Shown: one piece after another, positions 8,116 through 19,218 of the stretch
Layout of the letters: each line of letters opens with the position of its first letter
Position numbering within the stretch: position 1 is the stretch's first letter
Source of the DNA: Seminavis robusta
Taxonomy: Eukaryota > Bacillariophyta > Bacillariophyceae > Naviculales > Naviculaceae
Assembly (NCBI GenBank): GCA_903772945.1
Contig: CAICTM010001170.1
Location: 1 to 35,200 of the forward strand
Direction: 5' to 3'
DNA: 35,200 nucleotides
Translations under genes and position numbers: made by a program
Notes under the pieces: model-generated
What the model was told of the DNA's origin: nothing
Database searches by the model: none
Seen by the model: only the letters and a program-made list of their open reading frames with translations

Positions 8116-11100
8116 ATGGTCTCAGCTCCAGCTCCAGCTGGAGACTCTTCGAGCAGGAGTGGATTCAGTGGAGTCCCTCCACCTCCTACAAGCCAGTCGA
8201 ACTTTCAGCAGTTCCCCATGTCAAGCCAAGCCTCACAGGCCAGCGCGGCAGGGTCATTGCAGTTTCACTTCCAGCACCATCAAGTTGATGGAGTTCCGCC
8301 CCTGATGGGCAGAGATGATTCCACTACGGACAGTGAGCCGGAAGCTTCCATCGACTGGGGAGCATTCGCTACCGATTTCCTTGGAGGCATCCCGCTTTAT
8401 GCACAGGAGTGGAGGCAAGATGAGACATCATCCGAAGAAAGCTATCACTCCGGCTACGGCCATGATCAGCTTGCTGAGGGAGGTCCTGACGGTGTAAGCA
8501 TCGGATCCGACCTTATCCTTCAGCGGTATAATGAAACCCATAATATAATTGTGAGTCGTTCTGCCTTCCCTGACACCGTCTTCCAAACAACTCCATGTGA
8601 AGGAGTGATCCCTCGGGATGGCCAAGACGATGATCAGAGCTGCTGTTCCGACTACAGCTCAGATACAGAGAATGAATTTCGCTGCTTGTACCGTGGACCC
8701 AGCCGGCGTCAGCGGGAGAATCAGCGAGGCAACTGTTATGAAGATTTCCAAGACCAAGACTCACTATCAGTCGAAGACCAGCACCATCAAGTTGCGTTTG
8801 AGTTCCCAGGAGTGGCAGATGCCGAACTCACAGGAGTGGCAGAGCCAAATCTTGCAGGAGTGTCGGTCAAGAACCTCATTCCTGATGGAGCCAACACAGT
8901 GTATCTCGACAGTGGCAGTTCAATCCGAACTGTCATGAACCAGGACATGATTGTCCGCAAGCGGCTATCTCCCAGACCAATCGAGATGGCCACCAATGTT
9001 GGAAGCACCAAGCTTACCCAAGAAGGTGACACCCCTTACGGCAATGGTTATTCCAATCCAGGAGGCATCGCCAATATCAACGCTTTGTCTCTTGTTGTGG
9101 ATGACTGCGTCAGGGCACAGGATGGATCCTATGTCCTCATGGACTCAAGAGTCGACGACGCCATCTACCACTACCGCCCAACTGGGATCCATACCAGGTA
9201 TGGACGGACCGCCAAAGGTCTGTATGGCGTGCTGATTGAGCAAGCCCTACTGGATCACATGGCCCAACTCAACCAGTTTTCACCGGAGTTCCAGAATTTG
9301 GTCCAGACGGTGGAGGGCAACCTCGAAGGCTTTACCAAAAAGCAAGCCAAGGGTGCATTTCTCGCAAGAAATCTGTACCACAACCTCCAGCGCCCATCTT
9401 TGGAGGGCTACCGCAACATGATCAGGACTGGTCAAATTCGCGACTGTCCCGTCAAGCTGGAGGACATCGATCGCGCCGAATTAATTTTCGGCAGCGACAT
9501 GGGCAAGGCCAAGGGCTCTACTACACGCAGACGCCCACCACCAGTGACCGACAGTATTCATACTGTACCGGATGAGCTGGTGGCACCACACAGGTTCTTG
9601 ACCGGATGCATGGATGTGTTTTATGTCTGTGAGATTGCTTTTCTAGCATTCACTGACTTGCAAATCCGACACCGCGAATCAGCCTACCTGACCAACAGGA
9701 AGGGAAAATCATTCTATGCCGCCATTGACAAGATTTTTGATCGGTATGGGAATAATGACTTCAAGATCCAAGAAATCCAGTGCGACCTGGAGTTCAAGAG
9801 CCTGATGGATCCTGTCAAGAACGACATGGAGCTCAAGCTCAACCATGGAGCGGCTCAGACTCACAGTGGTCCCGCCGAGCGCAACATCCGAACCTTGAAG
9901 GAGCGCATCCGCGCAGCCTGGCATTCAACCCCGTTCATGGTGATGCCAAAGGTGATGATTGTGGAATTGGTGTACGATGTTAACTGTAAACTCAACCTCT
10001 TCCCCGCGCTTGATGGAATCTCTAAAGTGTATCCTCCCAGGCAGATCTTGGAGGGTCGGACCACAAGCTACAAAGATATTCAGTACACTTTTGGGAGCTA
10101 TTGTCTCGCTTCCAACGAACCAGACAAGCTCAATTCCATGGAGCCCAGGCGATTGGATTGCATCTATCTCCGTCCATTGATGGACAACCACCAAGGTGGA
10201 CACAGTGTGATGGACCTCGTCACCTTTGAGGTGATCACGCGACAGCATGTCCGCATCCTGCCGATGCCTCGCTCAGTCATTGATGCTGTCGAAAAGAAGG
10301 CATACGGTGAGGGTAAGAAACCACTAATCTTTCACAACCGTGACTTTGTGGAATTTTTACCTGTAGGTTTGCCTGCAGGAGTGGATGGTGTCAATGGAAA
10401 TGAGAGCTACCTCCAAGTCTATGGAGACTCTTCGGACGAAGATTCAGTGGAATCCACGGAATCAGATGAAGATTCTGAGGATGGGAACGCCCCAGGGCTA
10501 GTACCAAGGGCATCCAAACAGTATGCCACAGACATTGACTCCGATGAAGAAGGAGAAGAGGGATTCCAAGGAATCCCAACAAGCACAAGTCCAGACAACC
10601 CTACAGTTGAAGAGACGGCACCAGCAGTGGATACCAATGATGGAAACCTCGCTGGGCCAGCCAAGGCTTCCAAGCTTCCTCGAGTTGGAATTAGACGCTC
10701 AGCTCGGATTGCCACAGCCGAAGCAAAGAAAGGAGTCACCTTCGTCCAAGATGACGAAGCGAAGCAACCACTACTGTATGAGACAGAGACAAGCAAGCAC
10801 CTAGCTTTGTTCATGGACTCCTGCAATCACAGGAGTGCCACAGCAGAAGTCAAGGATGAGAGCAGCCATGCCCAACAGCATCTTCTACCCAAGGGTCTGA
10901 AAGTGTGGGGCAACAAAGCCAGAAAGGCGGCGCTCAAAGAGATGGACCAGCTACACAGCAGAGTGTGTTTCAGTCCAGTCGACCCAAACAAATGCAGTGA
11001 TTCTGAATTGAAAAAGGCACAAATGGCACTCATGTTTGTGAGTGAGAAAAGGGATGGCACGGTCAAGGCCCGTGCAGTCTACAATGGGAAACCTACAAGG

Positions 11101-12514
11101 GTGTACCATCAGAAAGAAGATGCCAGAAGCCCAACAGTTTCACTTGAGGGTTTGATGTTATCCATGTGTGTCGATGCATCCGAAGATAGGGATGTGATGT
11201 CTCTGGATGTTCCCAATGCGTTCATCCAAACCCCAATGCCAAAAGTCAAACAAGGTGAAGACAGGGTCCTCATGATCATTGAGGGAACCCTTGCAGACTT
11301 ACTTGTCGAAATTGATCCTGACACATATGCCTCTTTCCTGACATACAAGAAGGGACGACCAGTCCTCTATGTCGTTGTGGAAAGAGCCATCTACGGAATG
11401 GTTTTGGCAGCACTGCTCTGGTACAAGCTCTTCAGGAGCGACCTGGAGGGAATCGGATTCGTATTCAACCAGTATGATCCGTGTGTTGCCAACAGGATGA
11501 TTGAAGGATATCAGCAGACGATACGCTTCCATGTGGACGACCTGATGTCGAGCCACCGGATGAAACTGGTAAACAATCGAACCCTGGAGTGGTTTAATGA
11601 CAAGTACGGTACCTATGGAGCCGTGAAGGCAACCCGTGGTCCCAAGCATGACTACTTGGGGATGACAGCTAGTGGACTTCTCAGACCCAGGAAAGGTGAT
11701 CATCGATATGATAGATTACATCAACAAGATGGTATCCGAATTCCCAGTGGACTTCGAGCAGATGAGAAAGGTGTCCAGTGCAGCTCCTGCTGACCTCTTC
11801 AGCTCTGGTGATGGCACCATCCTGAATGACAAGAACAGGGAAACCTATCATACCTTTGCAGCCAAGCTGTTGTTCCTGTGCAAACGTGCTCGACCAGATG
11901 TGCAAACTCTGACAACTGTGTTATGCACTCGTGTCAGAAGCCCAACATCTGATGATTGGGACAAGCTGACTCAAGGATTGAAGTTCCTCGAACAAACAGT
12001 GGAGGACAAGCTGGTTCTCCATGTTGATGATATCCGTGTCATCACTTGGTGGGTGGATGCATCATTTGCAGTCCATCCTGATTACCGTTCCCATACAGGA
12101 GGAGTCATGTCCTTTGGCAGTGGTGCGGTGCTGTCTGTGTCTGCGAAACAGAAATTGAATTCGAGGAGCAGCACGGAAGCAGAATTGATTGGAGCTGACG
12201 ATGTCATGTCGCCCATGTTGTGGGCAAAGTTGTTCCTTGAAGAGCAGGGGATCGTTGTGAAGCACAACATCCTCATGCAGGACAACAAAAGCACGATCAT
12301 TCTTGCAGATAATGGCAAAGGCAGTTCGGGCAAAAGAACTCGGGCCATCAACATTCGTTTCTTTTTTATTCATGACCAGATTGGAAAAGGCAACCTTAGA
12401 GTTGTGTACTGCCCAACCTTGGAAATGCGTGGAGATTTTTTCATGAAGCCCCTTCAGGGCAAGCTCTTCCACGAGCACAGGGCTTTCATCATGGGGCATC
12501 CACCCCTTGTTTGA
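8116..12514 (+). pseudogene. Copia-type Pol polyprotein: protease, integrase, reverse transcriptase, RNase H (one frameshift)
   Basis: Frame 1 runs from ATG 8116 to 11793 (1225 codons); a second frame carries the rest to 12514. Protease: LDSGSS at ~residue 265. Integrase: RPSLEGYRNMIRTGQIRDCPV, then catalytic-type acids in GCMDVFYV (~500), IQCDLEF (~557) and GPAERNIRTLKERIRAAW (~588). RT: KARAVYNGKPTRVY, MSLDVPNAFIQTPM (~1031), AIYGMVLAALLWY and FHVDDLMSSH (~1141, the YVDD site with H for Y). RNase H: WWVDASFAVHPDY, SRSSTEAELIGADD and DNKSTIILADNGKGSSG. The order PR-IN-RT-RH defines Ty1/copia. A 4-base insertion at about 11668-11671 breaks the frame between RT and RNase H; the decayed upstream copy lacks it. 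N-terminal residues 1-130 are Ser/Gln/Glu-rich without a recognised domain. The product would copy and integrate the element. Confidence 0.9.
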
Positions 12515-12540
12515 TTGCCTAATTTATTTTATTCGTTCCA

Positions 12541-12571
12541 CGGTAGCCACTTAGGGCACCGTGCAGGAGTG
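12541..12571 (+). promoter_or_regulatory. Weak polypurine-tract candidate before the 3' LTR
   Basis: The bases abutting the LTR are GTGCAGGAGTG, only moderately purine-rich. The same sequence is preserved before the LTR at 7646, which fits conservation of a plus-strand primer region. Confidence 0.3.
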
Positions 12572-12821
12572 TGTTGGAGGAAATATACCTGACACCTCTT
12601 TACTATTGACTCGTGTATTTTAAAAACATCTAGTCCGGTTCGCATGCATATTCATGATGCAAGGAACCAAGGGAGTTTTAGGTCTAAAGTGTTACGGGGG
12701 TCCTTATATCCAATTCAATCACAAGAATTGCTATGCACCACCAGAAAAACCTCACTTTTGCTTTACAGCTCAATCCAAAACCAAATTACCCCTCAATAAG
12801 CTGCAGTTTTACTAGCTAACA
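12572..12821 (+). repeat. 3' LTR of the copia-like element
   Basis: 250 bp, TGTTGGAGG...CTAGCTAACA, followed by CTTTAGG. The five bases CTTTA repeat those before the inverted LTR at 1521, and the satellite continues in phase. It contains the intact ACTTTTGCTTTACAG 15-mer. Confidence 0.88.
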
Positions 12822-13857
12822 CTTTAGGCTCTCCAAATTGAAGAATAGGTTTTCAATGACTTGACTACCTTATGACTTGAATATTTTTCTATATCTTTTC
12901 TAAAATGTAGTTCAATGCATCAAATGTGCTATAATAACTAACACTAATCACTCTTTGATCGTCTTGCAAAATAGCCCCTGTTTTGAACAACAATTGTTTA
13001 CGAGTTAATTTTCTATAGTAATTATCAAATCAGCCTTCTTCACTAGGAAGTCTACCTTCGTAAATTGTTTCGAGCCATGATTCAGAAATAGCACCAACTA
13101 TATAGTAATAGAGGGACATTCAAGCCAGATTGTTCTAACAAGAACCGATGAATTCAGAGCAGGTTGCAACCTTTTCGACTACCTTTTACTTGCTACCAAC
13201 TGCGATGGTAACTCAATACAGAAGCTAACTTCCATTCTTCTTCCTTAGCTAATTTGATAGTTATACAAATAAATGTTTGTTTTCAATAATATCACTTTGT
13301 TGAATTATTCTATTTACTTTAAGCCCTCCAAATAGAAGAATAGATTTTCAATGACTTGACTACATTCTGATTTGAATATTTTTCTATATCTTTTCTAAAA
13401 TTTAATTCAATGCATCAAATGTGCTATAAAAACTAACACTAATCACTCTTTGATCGTCTTGCACAATAGCCCCTGTTTTGAACAACAAATGTTTACGAGT
13501 TGATTTTCTATAGTAATTAACAAATCAGCCTTCTTCACTAGGAAGTCTACCTTCGTAAATTGTTTTGAGCCATGATTCAGAAATAGCACCAACTATATAG
13601 AAATATAGAGACATTCAAGCCAGATTGTTCTAACAAGAACCGATGAATTCAGAGCAGGTTGTAACCTTTTCGACTAGCTTTTATGTGCTACCCACTGCGA
13701 TGGTAACTCAATACAGAAGCTTACTTCCATTATACTTCCTTAACTAATTTGATAGTTATACAAATAAACGTTTGTTTCAATGATCTCACTTTGTTGAATT
13801 ATTTTATTTTACTTTAGGCCCTCCAGTTTGAAGAATAGATTTTCAATGACTTGACTA
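12822..13857 (+). repeat. ~495 bp satellite, two full units
   Basis: CTTTAGG/CTTTAAG-CCCTCC recurs at 12822, 13317 and about 13812. Units are AT-rich, have no open frames, and are the reverse complement of 1522-2300. The unit breaks off after TTTTCAATGACTTGACTA near 13857. Confidence 0.85.
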
Positions 13858-14390
13858 TGCGCGCTCAATGCCAAGTAAGGTGAAGTCTAAAGGATTCTAA
13901 GGAGGTTAAGCTGTCTGATACAGAACAGGCCAACGCTCACCTTGGGTACAAGATGGCTGTTGGCTTACAAGCCTCACAATTTATCATTGTCGATATCCAA
14001 TACCTTCTTCTTGATTGAGCCTGCATCAACATGGGTTGTCACCTGTGGTAGTGATCAACCTGAGTGGACTATCCCATGAAGATGACAGGAAGTTTTTCAT
14101 CCCTCGCCCTTACGTCCTCGCTTCGTCCTCTCTCGTCTCATCGCCTTCCAAGTTTATCTCGCTCTTCTCGCTCTTTTTCCTCGCCGTCCGTTGAGTTTTC
14201 TCGCCTCATCAACATGCTGTTTCTCACTATTCGTTTACGGGGGGGTTGATTGTCAATATCAGCTCGTCAACGTAAAGGAAAACTTGTGGGATTTGTACAC
14301 CATACTGCATTTGGTCTTCTTGAGAGACTCTTGTGGTTTGCCAAAACGGCTGAAGTGTGTGGTTGACGCTGAGGTTGAGAAAGTTCTAAG
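13858..14390 (+). other. Region upstream of ORF1 of the second retroelement
   Basis: No gene is recognised. A pyrimidine-rich tract (about 14095-14230, with CTCGCTCTTCTCGCTC) and an initiator-like CTCACTATTCG near 14224 could be promoter/leader of the element whose ORF1 starts at 14391. No LTR could be defined. Confidence 0.3.
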
Positions 14391-15440
14391 ATGACGAAGA
14401 GTCAGATATCATTTGAGTCCGGCAGGGCTTCTAAAGACCCTCCCGAGACTGAGATTGTGGGAGGAGATGAAGATGACAACCTTGATTTTGGCGGCATTGA
14501 CCTCGCTCCTCGAGCGCCTAGCTCGACCAAGGCAGTTGCATTGAGCGAACCCCGGCGACTTAAGCAAGAGAGTGACATGCGAGTAAGTACTGTAGATAAA
14601 AGGTCGACGCGCTCCGAACCAGTTGGCATTACTGAGTCCGGCGGAGAAGGAGGTAAGGAATCAAATGTGGCGACTGTGTTCATTCCTAGGGAGGATTTCT
14701 ACGAGTACTACTGTGGAGGAATCATTGGAGCTCGCGGTGACCGGTTCTGCCTGTTGCCTCCAGGCGCTTGCACGTATCGGTCTCATGGAGACAAGTTCAT
14801 GGTTGAAGTGGACCGAGCGTTCGTGGCCATTCCGGACCACCCCACCAAACCGTTGGTGTTTATGACCCCTGTTGTGGATCTCACCAAGGTTGACCGAGAT
14901 GTCCAAAAGGAAATCGAGGAATGGGAAGGCAGACACTTCCCGGTCAATGACCTCGTCTTGGCTCTGGAAGAACGCTCTGCGATTGAGTCTAAGCCAGAAA
15001 AGGGAGGACCATCTACGTCTGTAGCCTCCAGCGTGAAATACAAGTCTGTGTCCGAAATAACTCAGTCGTTCAAGTCTGTCGCTACACCCAAGAAATTGGA
15101 CATGGAGCTTCGCGAAGAGCAAGAAAGCCTTCGAATGGCTAGTGTTACGTTGGAAAACGTTTTCGTCCTGGAACGAACTAGCGAACTTCCGTCTGAAGAC
15201 GATATGCAACAGGCTGTCAACTCAGGAGATCTAGGCGACATCGTCACCGAAATATGGAACGCTATGACATTTCAGCAGACTCAAATCAAGACCTTAGAAT
15301 CAGCCTTGGAAGCGTCGCATCAACGTGATCTGGGCCACATCCAAATCTTGGAGGATCTAGGTTCAAGTGTCAGACTGTTGAAGTCTATGATTGGTGAGAG
15401 GCCTGTGGATGGAGGGTTGTCGCCAAATCTTTGGTCATAT

Positions 15441-16092
15441 GCTGCTTCCATTCAGGACTCTTTGCACGCAGCCTCGTTGGAAATGGATGCCCTCCAGCAA
15501 AGCATGCGAGCTGGGCAGAGGAACCTCAAAGAGTTTTCCAACAACTACAAGACGACTACTATCAACTTGCATGCACGTGTTCTTGACCTTGAAGACCATG
15601 TGGACGATATGGCAAAGGCCGACCCAGAGACTCCAACCTCTGGTATCACGTTCGAACACTTCGGAACCCCTGGACCCTCAAGGTCCAGCCACAACAAGAA
15701 CGGAGTCCTGGAAGCTGAGGTCGAGGAACTCAAGGACATAGTGTCTACCTTACACTCGAACGTAAGGCTGCTTCCATTCAGGACTCTTTGCACGCAGCCT
15801 CGTTGGAAATGGATGCCCTCCAGCAAAGCATGCGAGCTGGGCAGAGGAACCTCAAAGAGTTTTCCAACAACTACAAGACGACTACTATCAACTTGCAGGA
15901 ACGTGTTCTTGACCTTGAAGACCATGTGGACGATATGGCAAAGGCCGACCCAGAGACTCCAACCTCTGGTATCACGTTCGAACACTTCGGAACCCCTGGA
16001 CCCTCAAGGTCCAGCCACAACAAGAACGGAGTCCTGGAAGCTGAGGTCGAGGAACTCAAGGACATAGTGTCTACCTTAAACTCGAACGTAAG
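15441..16092 (+). repeat. 326-bp tandem duplication inside ORF1
   Basis: GCTGCTTCCATTCAGGACTC begins at 15441 and again at 15767; both copies end TCGAACGTAAG. The copies are nearly identical, so it is recent or artefactual. 326 is not a multiple of three, so it frameshifts ORF1. Deleting one copy in thought rejoins the coiled-coil reading. Confidence 0.9.
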
Positions 16093-16260
16093 TTCGCTCC
16101 TCAGGCACGACCCCATCGAGGATCTTGAAGGGAAGGTCATTACTGTTCGAGCCGATTGCGACGATCTTAAACGTCGGATCACGGGGTTCAACACTTATCA
16201 GTTTGGAGAAAGAACTATCGGATCCTGGCATGATGTCCTGAACGTCCTGGGAGGGTCGTT

Positions 16261-16314
16261 GGAGCTCGTGTCCGTGGGGTTATTCGTGGAGCTCGTGTCC
16301 GTGGGGTTATTCGT
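16261..16314 (+). repeat. 27-bp perfect tandem duplication (in frame)
   Basis: GGAGCTCGTGTCCGTGGGGT... (27 bp) at 16261-16287 repeats at 16288-16314, encoding ELVSVGLFV twice. Just downstream, CTGTTTGTCTTCACAG looks like a 3' splice site, so the stretch could also be intronic. Confidence 0.85.
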
Positions 16315-17158
16315 GGACATCTTCACTGCACTCTGTTTGTCTTCACAGGACTTCTCGTCAGGAAAGGACTATGCAGACAAGTCAAGATCGTCTCAAGGCA
16401 TCAAAGCCACCAGATTAGAAGTTGACGTCATGTCTACCATGTCCCACACGTCTCCCCTCATTCTGTTTGGTAAGACCGAGGCATCCAAGTCCCTGGTCGA
16501 GCCCAAAGATGGGTTTGGATACAAGTTGAAGACTTTCAGCATGTTCTCAGGAAGGAAAGCCAATCCTGCGGGACAAGAGATCCTCAAGCGGGCTCGCGAC
16601 TTGGTAAAGAAAGTCAAAGAGTCCATCACTGGGTCTGGCTTGGCTACGGAACTGGCTCGCCAGGTTCTTAACGACTCTGTGGACCATCTCTGAGACTGGT
16701 TCATGTTCCTCACGGAATGGCGCGAGGAATTGGTCGAACAGTGCAACTAAGAACCCGCCAGAGCTTGAGACTTCCTTGGCTTCCACTCTCGATCACTTTT
16801 CGATTACTTGTCTGGACCTCGAATTGAGGTTGCTGAGATTAGTGATTTACACTCTCTGGAGGGAAAAGCGAAAGTGATTTGGGCCGTTCTCCAAGCCAAC
16901 ATTCGTATGGAGGAATTTCGTGTGGCCAAGTACAAGTCCCATCACGTCACCACGACAGCCATGTCCAACGTCGTCATGAAGAACCGCATTGACGTGGCAC
17001 GTGTGGACAAACAAGACATCAGATTGAATGAGGTTTCCAAGGCATCCAGCAGCAGTGAAACCCACGTGGATGACATGATTACAGAACTCAAGGCCTTCAA
17101 ACAGACCACGGGAAATCGTCTTGTTGCCATTGAAAGGAAGGTGGACAAGATCAAGTAG

Positions 17159-17683
17159 GAAGCTGGCGAGGCTCTAGCACCGGTGGCGTTGCAAGAGCCT
17201 GCAGCCTCCTCCCGTTCGGTCAGGCACACTTTTCGTCCTGATCCAGAGCCACCTCCTTCCACCTGTCCCCCACCATTAGTGGGGACACGCCCTTCGCTGC
17301 ACGGTGTCATCAGAGGCACTCGTCTCCCCTCGGAGCACAGTCTCCCGTGGGGTCTCATTTTGGACTCCACCAATTCGGATTGGCTACTTGCCGCAGATGG
17401 GATCCCCACCTTTCATGTGACGCAGGTCGTGACAAGAGGAGTCTGCTCTTGGTCAAACCTGTCTCCCGTTCCGGTCCAACCTTGTGACGACATTGGAGCT
17501 TTCCTCAATACTCTTGACACTTTTCCCTCGATAATATTCACAAACTTCCGGCTCTCCTGTTCACATTTGACGATTTTATCTACGTTGGGCACGCATCATG
17601 TCTGGTTGTCCGTGCGTCCTCGGAGCATACCGGCTTCCGTTCGACTTCAGCACTTTCTTTTTGGACCATACATGCCTCGGTGA
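17159..17683 (+). pseudogene. Pro/Ser-rich linker frame after the ORF1 stop
   Basis: Directly after the TAG at 17156 the same frame stays open to 17683: ALAPVALQEPAASSRSV, a Pro-rich segment, then LPWGLILDSTNSDWLLAADG and FPSIIFTNFRL. It overlaps the next frame (17598 on), so a further frame change is needed to join the polymerase protein. No known domain. It may be the N-terminus of the polymerase ORF, with the TAG as a gag-pol boundary. Confidence 0.4.
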
Positions 17684-19213
17684 CATCACCGGCACTGTCT
17701 GTCATCTGTTCTACGTTGGGACTGATTCAGTGGAGATCACAGCTTCAGGCGCTCCTCGTGACATGAGCACCATCCTGTCTTACAGCGCTCCATGCAGTGA
17801 CCACACCCCTCTTCCTCCAGCGTTCGAGGGTGTGCTCGCAGTGATCCCTTTGGTGGTGGCTGAGCGATCATCTCCTGTGTATCATGGTCTTGGACTTCTC
17901 CCTTCTCATCCGACACTGGACACATGGGTGGTGACCCCTGCCAAGTATGCTCGCCGAGGTTTCTGGGGCGTACGGCCACTCACATCTCTGGAGATGACTC
18001 AGGCGTATGACATTGGTGAGACTCAGGAGCATCCTTTCGGCTCCTCTACGACTCGCCCTCGTGGGTTCACTCCTTTAGCCGCTCTCAGGGCGTGTTACGC
18101 TGCGTCCTCTGGTCTTTCTTCGCCAGAGGTCGCACTTGATTCTAATACGGGGGGGGGTTCTTTTTCACCTGATGCTGCGCTTGAAACCAAGTGGGACAAG
18201 TCGGGAGGTCCACAAGCAGAGCAGTTACCGGAGGACGACGCCACCACTGGAACTTACCTCACGGACGATGAGTTGTCCATGTACACTGTGTTATCCTATG
18301 GTGATGATTTATCTTATGACTCTGATGACGAGTTCGACCCCACCAAGCTCCCCAGCTTGGACCAGTCGTCTATGGTCCCTGAAGCTGTGCTTTTCTCTCA
18401 GGAGGACATGAAGAGAGACGATCGGGAACACAAAGCGGTCAAGAGCGATTCAGCGGCCGTTCCGGAACATCTCTGGATTCAGCATTGCCTAGCTGACGGG
18501 CCTTCACACTGGAGCAACGGTCCCAGAGAGGCGCAAGCAGTTGCCATCATCCTCAATTTCTTGCAACCGAGAGCTCTTCGATGGTGGAAGCGCCATCTTA
18601 CTCGGGATTTCGCCAACTGGTTCCGAGAGCAACACAACACTCCCAAATCAACAGCCAAAGGGATCTGCTCCACGGCGGTGAGGAAATATTCTCGAACCAT
18701 CAAGGACCCAACGGGTGCCAAACTTCCTGACGGTTCCAACCGTCTGATCCAACAAGCCCGTCAGGTGGCTGTGTACCAATGGAGCAATAAGGGACGCAAG
18801 GCATACATCCGGTGGCACTCTTCAGTTTACGGCAGCGGAAAACTGGCCACCGAAAGGAGGCTCGATTTGCTGGCAGCACGAGATGCTCTACGGAGGGCTG
18901 CACTGTCATCTTGGTGGGAATGGACGCATGGCTCTCGAACTTTCTTCTGGCGTTGGCGGGAAGAAGCTCCAGACTTGTTGCACGATGGGATGCTTGTTCA
19001 CTTCATTCAAGAGGCCCCAAGCTACTGGGAATTCCAGCAAAAGGACCAAACCCCACCGCAAGTCGGTTGGTTGAGGAGAAGTTGCAAAAGGTGGTGGACA
19101 GGGGGTACATTGCATCCAATCAGGACGTGGTGTCTCTCATGTCGTACTATGAATCTTTGCCAATGAGGCTCAGTTGTGTGAACACAAGAGCTGGGAGGGA
19201 GATCTCTGGTTGA
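17598..19213 (+). pseudogene. Pre-RT portion of a protist retroelement polymerase, array unit 1
   Basis: A 522-codon frame begins at 17598. Landmarks: a variable N-terminal ~250 residues; an acidic segment (LTDDELSMYTVLSYGDDLSYD); then LRWWKRHLTRDFANWFREQ, VAVYQWSNKGRKAYIRWHSS, SSWWEWTHGSRTFFWRWREE and DLLHDGMLVHFIQ. I associate this WWEW-GSR-FxWRW-EE-DG pattern with the segment preceding the palm domain in a reverse-transcriptase family widespread in diatoms and dinoflagellates. A one-base change near 19047 shifts the end relative to unit 5, where RLIEEKFQKVVDRGYIASNQDVVSLMSY is in frame. About 70 bp of the nested LTR (19149-19218) closes the unit before it jumps back to its own start. Confidence 0.6.
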
Positions 19214-19218
19214 TGAAG

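Larger units (their letters stand above)
7646..12821 (+). mobile_element. Copia-like LTR retrotransposon lacking Gag and primer site
   Basis: Two LTRs in the same orientation (7646-7887 and 12572-12821) bracket a Pol reading frame with PR-IN-RT-RH order. Immediately after the left LTR there is neither the self-complementary 15-mer seen at 1261-1275 nor a TGG-type primer site, and no Gag frame precedes Pol. The element is therefore incapable of autonomous movement as it stands. Its left LTR doubles as the 3' LTR of the decayed copy at 5777-7645, the usual outcome of unequal or LTR-LTR recombination, or of misassembly. Confidence 0.75.
14391..17158 (+). pseudogene. Gag-like coiled-coil ORF1 of the second retroelement, broken
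   Basis: From ATG 14391 the frame gives an acidic, Ser-rich head (residues ~1-95), then FYEYYCGGIIGARGDRF and VFMTPVVDLTKVDRDV. After that come long heptad-like stretches typical of a coiled coil, such as LESALEASHQRDLGHIQILE and LEAEVEELKDIVSTL. A 326-bp tandem duplication (15441-16092) throws it out of frame. The proper frame resumes in 15788-16693 with LFGKTEASKS and FSMFSGRKANPAGQEILKRA, stops at 16691, and coiled-coil sequence resumes at about 16808-17158 (VDDMITELKAFKQTTGNRLVAIERKVDKIK, ending TAG). I do not recognise the family. Position upstream of a polymerase and coiled-coil content suggest a structural Gag-like role; this is inference. Confidence 0.5.

Noticed and set aside
8428..12499. 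Long antisense frames opposite Pol
   Set aside because: They mirror the codon structure of the plus-strand Pol and show no domains.
2886..14275. Shared 14-mer TATCAGCTCGTCAA at about 2888 and 14262 as a common primer site
   Set aside because: A 14-base match between two places in 35 kb is expected by chance about once or twice, and no LTR end abuts either.
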